DNA from: Heliocidaris erythrogramma | Taxonomy: Eukaryota; Echinodermata; Echinoidea; Camarodonta; Echinometridae | Assembly: GCA_025617745.1 (NCBI GenBank) | Contig: CM046861.1 | Location: forward strand, 12,610,516-12,674,515 | DNA: 64,000 nt | Direction of reading: 5' to 3' | Part shown: positions 57,160 through 64,000 of the stretch, piece after piece | How positions within the stretch are numbered: the first letter of the stretch is position 1 | Layout of the letters: the number at the start of each line of letters is the position of its first letter | Position numbers and translations under genes: made by a program | Notes under the pieces: generated by a model | Seen by the model: only the letters and a program-made list of their open reading frames with translations | Told to the model about the DNA's origin: nothing | Databases searched by the model: none

Positions 57160-57410
57160 AAAGAGTTTTTACATAAAATTGCGGTCGACTTGTTATGACA
57201 TTTGTGGTAAAAATGGACATTTTTACATTTGTAGGCGAAATGTTTTTACATTTGTGGTTAAAAAGGTTTATACATTAGTGGGCGATTGTTGTTGTTGTTT
57301 TTTTGTTACATTTGTGGTTATTACTACACTTGTGGTTGACATGGTACGACATTTGTGGTTAATTTAACATTTGCGGGTGCAATTGTTTTTACACTAGCGC
57401 TTGACTTTTG
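57160..57410. repeat. 'acatttgtggttaaaa' short repeat array
   Basis: Variants of 'tttttacatttgtggttaa' recur every 20-35 bases, followed by a C-run at about 57437-57452. The short Cys/Val-rich frame at 57152 is an artefact of it. Confidence 0.75.
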
Positions 57411-57550
57411 CATTTCATTTGTGGGCTCTACAACCTCCCCCCCCCCCCCCCCCTCATGATATTAGTGCCCCCTCACGCTACGTCACTGTGCCGAGTGCTT
57501 CTTAAATACTGTTTTAATGCAATTCTATCTTACCTTTTTCATTCTTGTAG

Positions 57551-57673
57551 TCCAATCATGGCCCTGTGATAGTTCCCCCTGTGAGAATGGCGGGATATGT
57601 TTTGATAGCAGTGATGGTTTACTGTATATTTGCCAGTGTCCCGTTGACAACCTTCAACCAAACTGTGGTGAAG
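57551..57673 (+). CDS. EGF-like domain exon
   Basis: 123-bp, phase 1-1 exon between CTTGTAG and GTATAG. It encodes 'WPCDSSPCENGGICFDSSDG' ... 'YICQCPVDNLQPNCGEG' with six cysteines. It diverges clearly from the other EGF exons, so it is not part of a recent duplication. It is followed by the exon at 58153 and probably by the Thr-rich exon at 60170 in the same transcript. Confidence 0.82.
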
Positions 57674-58152
57674 GTATAGGTATGGGGAAGTAATTGAATA
57701 TAGGCCTACAATCCGATAGAGTTACTTGGTCATTAGGATGATCATGATATTTATAATGTTAGTAATGGCAATAACGACAACAACGTAATGGTAATAATAA
57801 TAGTATAATTGTAATAAGAAAAACAAAAATAACATTAATAGCAATAATGATAATAATACATTGTATGATAATGGTGACAATAACTTAAATAAAAATCACA
57901 TGAGGCTGACATTGCAAGTCACGTAGGCTGTATCGCCTAATGAAGATCGTTAGGTAAAATGTAAAAGGAAATTTGTTATTGAATTATTGTAAAGTATTTC
58001 ATTTTGCTTTGTTTTTTTCATGTGGAAGAGCATAATAAATGTCACATTATTTATTAGGGGTCAAACGATATTACCTTCTGTATCTTTCATCGGTTTAATG
58101 TTTAGGAACATGACCTGTAACATTTCTATGAATTATTATTACACATTTCCAG
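57674..58152. other. Intronic sequence with AAT/ATA microsatellite
   Basis: Degenerate AATAAT/AATGGT tract at 57760-57870; nothing else seen. Confidence 0.5.
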
Positions 58153-58260
58153 CTTGCAGTCCTTCACCGTGTCAGAATGGTGGGACGTGTACAGATGTTA
58201 CAAATGGTTACACATGCCAATGCCCTTCAGGATACATAGGAACAGATTGCGATCTCCCAG
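58153..58260 (+). CDS. EGF-like domain exon with transposon-duplicated donor
   Basis: 108-bp, phase 1-1 exon between TTTCCAG and GTATTC, encoding 'CSPSPCQNGGTCTDVTNGYT' and 'CQCPSGYIGTDCDLPG' with six cysteines, close to the Notch-type consensus. The donor site lies in the 8-bp duplication made by a MITE starting five bases into the intron. A second identical donor core lies at the far side of the MITE. Use of the far site would add a stop codon at about 58356. Confidence 0.85.
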
Positions 58261-58265
58261 GTATT

Positions 58266-58388
58266 CATGGGCGCCAATCCTCACAGGAATTCTACTCAAG
58301 TGGGGGGACACCCCATTGTTGCATCCAGGTGTGTCCCCCCCCCCCCTCCCCCACTTGAATAGAATTCCTGTGAGGATTGGCGCCCATG
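58266..58388. mobile_element. Foldback MITE (8-bp target duplication) at a splice donor
   Basis: 123 bp, almost wholly a hairpin: 41-bp ends starting 'CATGGGCGCCAATCCTCACA' match their reverse complement with one mismatch, around a short centre. It is flanked by CAGGTATT at 58258-58265 and 58389-58396. An 8-bp duplication suggests hAT-type mobilisation. No coding capacity. Confidence 0.88.
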
Positions 58389-58396
58389 CAGGTATT

Positions 58397-58735
58397 GTAT
58401 TGATCCATATATTTCGTAAGAACCATGATCATCCGTCTTTTTAGTTTTTTATATTTTGCTTTAGCCTTTGTTTTCTTTGTGTCTGTAGTTGTTTTGGGTT
58501 TTGTGTCGTTTTATGTTATGGGGGGGGGGGGGTTGTCATAATTACTAATAAGCAAAATCCTTTAAAGCATCTCTGTCCATCTCCCACGCAATGTGAAATT
58601 ATATCAGAAATGTTCAAAAATTACAATTCTGCCTTTCTTAGCTTTAACTTCTGCCATAGCGTTCCAGACCTTAGGGATTGTTATACTCCGATTACGGTCT
58701 TATAATCATCTCTCTGTAATATTTTAAAGAATACT
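58397..58735. other. Intronic sequence with poly-G
   Basis: G-run at about 58520-58532; no gene or array is seen. Confidence 0.4.
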
Positions 58736-59480
58736 GATCTTTATGCCTATAAATCTATGGCTTCCGCCAACCGAAGGTGGTACCGGAAGTATTATGTTGT
58801 CCGTCCGTCTGTCCGTTAACGCGGTATCTTAAGAACCATTTGAGGTATGAAATTTAAATTTGGTGCTAGTATGAATCACCATAGGAATACGATCTGAATA
58901 AACTTTGGGGTACGTAAGGTCAACGGTCGAAGGTCATAGAGGTCAATTCTGAAATTGCAGGTTTTTTAGTATCGTAATCGCAATATCCCATTAACTTAAT
59001 AATTGGTAATAGTATGCATCACCATAGTGCAGCGAACTTTTTAAAAAAGTTTTGCTATCACCATATCCATAGCTATTTTAGCTGTGAACTTCAAACTTGG
59101 TACTAGACTACTAGTACTCTATGCATCATCAAAGTGAGACGAAGTGACTAGATTTGTGGTGTACTAGGCAGAGGCCAAAGGTCATAGAGGGCAATACGCA
59201 TGAAATTAAAGGTATGTTTTGTTATCACCACATCTCAACTGTTTTGTATGCGTGAGGAATCAAGCGACAGACCTTTCGGTTGTTAGGTCAAAGGTCAAAG
59301 AGGTTAATTAACATGGAATTATAGGTGTTTTATTCTGGTTATCACAAGGTTATCACGTTATCACATCTTATCAAAGAGGTCAATTAACATGGTGTTTTAT
59401 TCTGATTAACCAAATATTTCAAGAACAGTTTGAGGCATGAACTTATCTTAATTTAGACGGAGACATATAGGAGACGCAGT
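58736..59480. repeat. Dispersed-repeat block with 'gtccgtccgtctgtccg' and 'caaaggtcatagaggtcaat' units
   Basis: Starts with a short palindromic region 'cttccgccaaccgaaggtgg', then 'gtccgtccgtctgtccgtta'. Diverged units follow in which 'aggtcaaaggtcatagaggt', 'aagaaccatttgaggtatga' and 'aacttcaaacttggtacta' recur at roughly 150-200 bp. It ends near 'gcattcatctcgttaata'. It resembles a repeat type common in marine invertebrate introns and has no coding potential. Confidence 0.65.
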
Positions 59481-60169
59481 TGCATTCATCTCGTTAATAC
59501 TGGTGTGTTTACCCTGGGTTTAAAAAAAAAATACGTGTCAGTCCGTGACGATCGTGAAGGATACATAGCGCACACAAATTTTTACATGGATGGTTGAGAA
59601 AAACCTTTCAAAAAACTGATTTCCACCACTTGGATTTCTTAGAACTTTTTACATGTAATAGAGGGGCCCTTTATTGGTAATTTTCTGTTGCAATTTGTGT
59701 GAGGTTCATGCCTTATTTTTCATAAAATGACTGTACTATAGTCCCACACTTCAGCTAGTCGGATCAATGTCAATATCAGGAAAGCTCTAGACTGCCTCAA
59801 ATGTTTACGGCGCATCTCAGCAGAGAACCTCTTTTGAAGGAATATAATACAAGATGCCATTCCTTTTACATTTTTTATACCAATTTCCTTTCCATGCACA
59901 TCGCTGTAGCGTCACTTACAAATTCCCACATGCATATCAGTTGTTATGGTTTGTCTTTCTTGTGCGCATTTCGGGGGAGGATTGCTCTGCATATGAAAGT
60001 GGTGAGATATACAATATTGAAAAAGCAAGTACACTGTTTTATGTTGTGATAATCAACCTTTCAATATAAAAACCACGTTATAACATTATGTCTGCAGTCG
60101 TATTTCCTTCAACGAGGATTATTATGAAATTATGCATAACTCTTTTCATATGTGTGATTTCATCTCCAG
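59481..60169. other. Intronic sequence
   Basis: No exon or repeat recognised. Confidence 0.35.
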
Positions 60170-60313
60170 TCATTACAACTCTAGTCATTACTACGCCCAT
60201 AGCAACACCCACTATAACAACAATAACAATAACTCCATCCGACGAGCCGACAACTCCAACCGAAGAGCCGACAACTTCTGTACCCACAGAAGCACCGACA
60301 ACTCCTGTTACAA
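60170..60313 (+). CDS. Thr/Pro-rich linker exon (mucin-like)
   Basis: 144-bp, phase 1-1 open stretch between TCATCTCCAG and GTATAT. It encodes 'VITTLVITTPIATPT', 'ITTITITPSDEPTTPTEEPT' and 'TSVPTEAPTTPVT', about half Thr, with Pro and Glu, and imperfect 'EPTT' repeats. Such stretches are heavily O-glycosylated stalks between EGF, HYR or other modules in surface proteins. The symmetric phase matches the EGF exons upstream, which supports membership in the same gene. Confidence 0.72.
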
Positions 60314-60448
60314 GTATATGACACTATTGATATGTTTGCTTTATTCAAATACGTTGTTATAAAAAGATGTTTTTTTTAACTGCAATGTCCTTGAACGAAA
60401 AAAAAAAAACGAAAAATACCATGCGAAACCATAAAACTTGTCCACATT

Positions 60449-60595
60449 ACAATGCAGCAAATTAAACTATAACATGGGGTCCGAAAATGTAAAACATAAT
60501 TATTATTTTTTATGTGTAAATTATATACACATAAAAAATAATAATTATGTTTTACATTTTCGGGCTTCCTTTTATAGTTTAAGTTGTTGCATTGT
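60449..60595. mobile_element. Foldback MITE-like hairpin, 147 bp
   Basis: 'acaatgcagcaaattaaactata' at the left faces 'tatagtttaagttgttgcattgt' at the right (two mismatches). The inner arms 'ccgaaaatgtaaaacataat' are fully complementary across a short AT centre. The mirrored open frames on the two strands come from this palindrome. Confidence 0.75.
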
Positions 60596-60689
60596 ATTAT
60601 ATTGTAATAAATCAAATGCTGATACGATATTAATAGTAGCAGTGGCATTGTATGGGTCCAGGCATGGAGGGATTCTTGCCAGAAAGAAC

Positions 60690-60955
60690 ACAGTGTCCCA
60701 CAGAGTGTTAACATAGTCGACACTGTGAAGATGTGATTCACAATGTTAAAACGCTCGAATTTAACAGTGTGGAAATGATTTCACACTGTGGACACCTCTA
60801 TAGTGTGGTTTACCACAGAGTGTTTACATAGTGATGTTCGATTTCACAGTGTGAAATTACTCGCTCACAATGTGAAGATGTGATTTCACGATGTTAAAAC
60901 ACTCATAACTAACAGTGTGAAGATGATTTCACACTGTGAACACACCGTGGGACGC
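60690..60955. repeat. CACAGTGTGAA palindromic-word cluster
   Basis: 'cacagtgtg', 'cacactgtg' and 'gaagatg(a/t)gatttcac' recur many times. Longer strings 'aacagtgtgaagatgatttc' and 'aacagtgtggaaatgatttc' repeat about 170 bp apart. Looks like two diverged tandem copies of one ~170-bp unit. Similar words occur at 45640-45950. Confidence 0.7.
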
Positions 60956-61719
60956 TTTTCGGAAGGGATATTAGCATCATGCGGGGGGGGGGGTTCCAGT
61001 TTCCTTACTTTTTGTGCTTGGTATAATATATTGCTTATTTTATGTATCTTCTTTTTGCGTAAACTTTCTAAAGAAGAGATTAAATATTCTATTTCCACTG
61101 CCTTGGAGTCATGTCAATGATCTCTTCTTTCGATTTCTTTTTCTGTAGTGCTCTTTATTTTTTTTGACATTATGATTTTCCTTATATTTTTAATTGTTTT
61201 TTGTTTGTACTTACATTCTTTTTTGTTTATTTTGGATCCCCGCGTGATTCAGATCCTTGTCTTAATTCTTTCAGTGCCGATGTCACGTATATGTGACAGA
61301 TAGGCTTGTCATTTCCATTCACCAATTGCTCGACCACAGGAAAGGTATATGGTGGTCAACGTATATCAACACTTTAAGCATAAATCAAGCATTCTAAATA
61401 TATTATAATCATATGCTACCATAGAAATTTTCAGAGAAAATTGCAGAATTTTAAAAAGATATTACCTTATTTCAACATTAAACAATAGTAAACAAATGAT
61501 AAACCAAAAAATAATGGACAAAAAAGAAACACAAATGTAATTTTCAAAAATTGTTATGCAATAAAGTTGGGTAAAGTAATAATGTTTAATATCATAGAAA
61601 ATGGTCATAAATTTCCTACAAGTTGTGACCACAATATTTTGTGTAATAATAGATCGTTAATGAAGAGCAGACATTTGAAAAGTAAGCATTGATCACATTT
61701 TGGTAAAATTTTTAAGAGA
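60956..61719. other. AT-rich spacer
   Basis: G-run at 60982-60991; no gene seen. Confidence 0.35.
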
Positions 61720-61825
61720 GCTGAAACCCTTGGCACAGTAAGAGTGGGGGTAACTGCGGAATTACCGCTAACGGATACATGTGCAATTGCCCATAAACCT
61801 ACACGGGAGTATGATGTGAAACAAG
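61720..61825 (+). pseudogene. EGF-like exon relic
   Basis: Reading 'NPWHSKSGGNCGITANGYMC' followed by 'NCP' and, past a TAA, 'TYTG' then 'CETR' shows an EGF module. The second cysteine codon has become TGG, a TAA follows the C-x-C block and a TGA precedes the last cysteine. The donor position reads AGGAAA. Clearly dead. Confidence 0.65.
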
Positions 61826-64000
61826 GAAAAAGAAAAATACCAAACTTGCTTTGAATAAAGCACGCTGAGTGATAAGCTTTCATTTTTGTTATTTTTTACG
61901 GTATTAAGCTATTAATTGAAGTCATGAGGCAAATGCACTGACAGTTTTGCACTGACAGTGTGCAGTGAAAGAGAAGGCATTGAGGTACATTACCATGGTA
62001 ATATGTATTGGATGAATGGCAGTACGGGAAGAAATCATACTTGGTTCATTGGTGTTTAAAAACATCATCTGCAAATTTCCACTTACAGACATGATCTAAA
62101 TTGAAATTATATAAGGTTAATGAAGCAATAGAAAGTAACGTATTTAAAGCTAAATTATATTTTTTCAAGAGAATTACAACAAAGAAACACTTTTCGAACT
62201 TTTGATCAGATCGGGTTTAGCCTTAGATATCACACGTTAAAAATTAAGCCATGACCATGTTCATTGAGATACAATTATTTTTGCTCAGTCCAGAAACGGG
62301 CAGTTAAGTACCTTGCCCCAATCCTCAAAGCAATGGCACAACAACTTAAATATCTTATGGGGTGTTGCAAGAAAGTTGCCATTGATTGCAAAGTTGCATC
62401 TGATCGGTACCGACCAATCAAATTCATTGTTGCAAGGGCGTCTTCTTGAATGGGCAGACCCTGAACCATTTAGAATGGTTCTAATTTGCTTTCTTCCAAC
62501 ACCCCAATAGTTATGTAATTGCAGGTGAATGTTAGTAAAAAACACCTGGTATTTACAAAATGTAGTAAATATGGGAAAACTTTTGCACATTGTGAATGTA
62601 ACTTTATATAGTGTCATTTCTATTTTTATCGAAGTTTGATTCGGTTTGTGGTGTTATCCGCTTTTTTTTTTTTTTTTTTTTTTGGGGGGGGGGGTAAAGG
62701 TGGGAGTTTTCTTCCTTTTTATTTCTTTTTGTTTCTCTCTCTCTCTCTCTTGTTACATTCCTACAAAGCTGGCTTTTCATATTAGTAGATATAAGATCTT
62801 GTACCCCAGCTACACCGACTTACCCGACATCACACAAAACAGAATTTTCAAATTTCAATTTGTAGGAAACGGATTTAAGTCAAACTGTCCCTGATTAGTC
62901 TCAGACCGATCCGCCATCGATGCCCAGCAAGCTCCTACCATGTCGCATCTTTCAAGAGTATTCAAAATATCAGCCATGACAAAAACAGGAACGGACTCAG
63001 ACCGACTAAAAACATAAGAGTAGGCATTTTGTCCGTCCGTGAATGTTTTATGGATTATAATTTTAGTAGGCGACCATGGCAACCAAACTTTATCAACTCC
63101 TTCAGTTATGCCCTTCACAGTGAAACATAAATTAGCTCGCTTCAATTTAATAATTATTTTCTACAGGCTTTCAAACTTCCTCTTCCTCTTTCCCCATCCT
63201 CAAATCCTTAAATTGTGCTATTTGCATTCAGCAAGACTGAGTTTATTTCTTTCATTTAGATCATTCCAAACCAGTTCTCAGCTTTATCTTAAGAGACGTA
63301 AAAACCAATCGGTCATCCGATTCTAAAGACCAAAGCCAGGTGGTGGAGTTGAACCTTAGACCAACTAATCTATCCTTTAACATGTTTTTTATGAACAAGA
63401 AAAGAAATTAAAAATTAAATGACAATAAACTTAATAATTATAATCTTTTATCTTTTATCTATAGATATGTCGCTCAATTACACAAAAGAACAACTATATG
63501 CAATTTGTTTGAAAGTTGATTCTTTTGTTTCTGATATTGGAACTACATTTCAGTGGAAAGACTTTTTTATGCAGAAAATTTAAAAGTTATGAGTGTCCAT
63601 CGTGCAACGAAAGGCTTCTCTGGATTCTACAATGCGTCCCAGAAAAAACTTAATGTGGAAACGGTTGTCAACATCGTTCATACCATCCTTACTCACTCAA
63701 GCGTAAAATATTTTGGTGTCATTTGACTGAAGGAGACCTTAAGCTTTTCACAGGATATGGACATTTCCTGAAAATACTTTTAAATATTAAAATTCGGAGA
63801 CTTTTTTCAACTGTCAATTTTAAACGGTTCTCAACATCGTTCATACCAACCAGGACAAATACTTATTCTTGTCAAGTCAGAATTTTGCACCTTTTCACAA
63901 ATTTGGTTTTTGATCACTCAAGCTTAATAACAAGCCATATTTATTTTTGGTGTTATTACATAGGAGCGACCCTAAGATATCAACAGGAATGAAAATTTAT
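61826..64000. other. Gene-poor end of the window
   Basis: T-run and G-run at 62661-62693, CT-rich tract at 62737-62751. A short direct repeat is seen: 'caacatcgttcataccatcc' at 63669 and 'caacatcgttcataccaacc' at 63832, with 'atcactcaagc'-like sequence after each. No open frame here shows a recognisable domain. Confidence 0.4.

Noticed and set aside
47734-57410. A CRISPR-like array, suggested by regularly spaced repeats
   Set aside because: There are no unique spacers; repeats are contiguous minisatellite or satellite units in a eukaryotic context.
62264-63145. Overlapping frames on both strands that look slightly protein-like
   Set aside because: No recognisable motif, no splice context like the EGF exons, and both strands are equally open.

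Overview
The window looks like nuclear DNA of a marine deuterostome, most probably an echinoderm and perhaps a sea urchin. It is AT-rich, intron-rich and dense in repeats. It carries small single-domain exons for EGF-like and HYR (hyalin repeat) modules, a combination typical of echinoderm extracellular-matrix and surface proteins. It also carries a PHD-finger non-LTR retrotransposon with a 2A-like peptide, an element type described from sea urchin genomes. The species assignment is an inference. No prokaryotic genes, tRNA, rRNA or CRISPR array were seen.

Host coding content is sparse. Scattered single-domain exons, almost all phase 1-1 and therefore freely duplicable, appear to belong to one or more large secreted or membrane proteins. 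One EGF exon lies on the minus strand (4547-4675). The others are on the plus strand: EGF exons at 7465, 9721, 19357 (frameshifted), 22002, 27270, 27528, 30839, 32190, 33816, 35218, 57551 and 58153; three copies of a HYR exon at 38160, 40533 and 42906; and a Thr/Pro-rich linker exon at 60170. Several more EGF relics are broken (27070, 31651, 46844, 61720). Exons have been multiplied by local tandem duplication at least four separate times: a 2.2-kb unit x4, a ~258-bp unit x3, a 'DPCSSSPCNGG' exon family x4 and a 2,373-bp HYR unit x3.

The rest is mobile or repetitive DNA. Position 1-681 is the end of a BEL/Pao polyprotein. 2671-4190 is a relic non-LTR element. 10614-17984 is a 7.4-kb non-LTR element with an intact 1,037-residue endonuclease-reverse transcriptase, inserted in the third 2.2-kb unit. 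22392-26693 is a CR1-like element with PHD finger, endonuclease and reverse transcriptase; it is decayed and itself interrupted by a piggyBac-type MITE with TTAA duplications. 28398-29450 is a TIR element carrying a broken RecQ-like helicase start. 34042-35066 is a Penelope-like fragment fused to a long foldback. Further MITEs sit at 36498 (co-amplified x3), 43620 and 58266.

47734-56298 is a very large TIR-bounded block made mostly of CCCATATGGG-type minisatellite. It holds a nested L2-like fragment and a 161-bp satellite, and is itself set in an AGACCAAATGG satellite. At 58258-58396 a small 8-bp-TSD MITE has landed exactly on an exon's 5' splice site and duplicated it. The window therefore reads as an exon-shuffling surface-protein locus being reshaped by transposons and unequal exchange.
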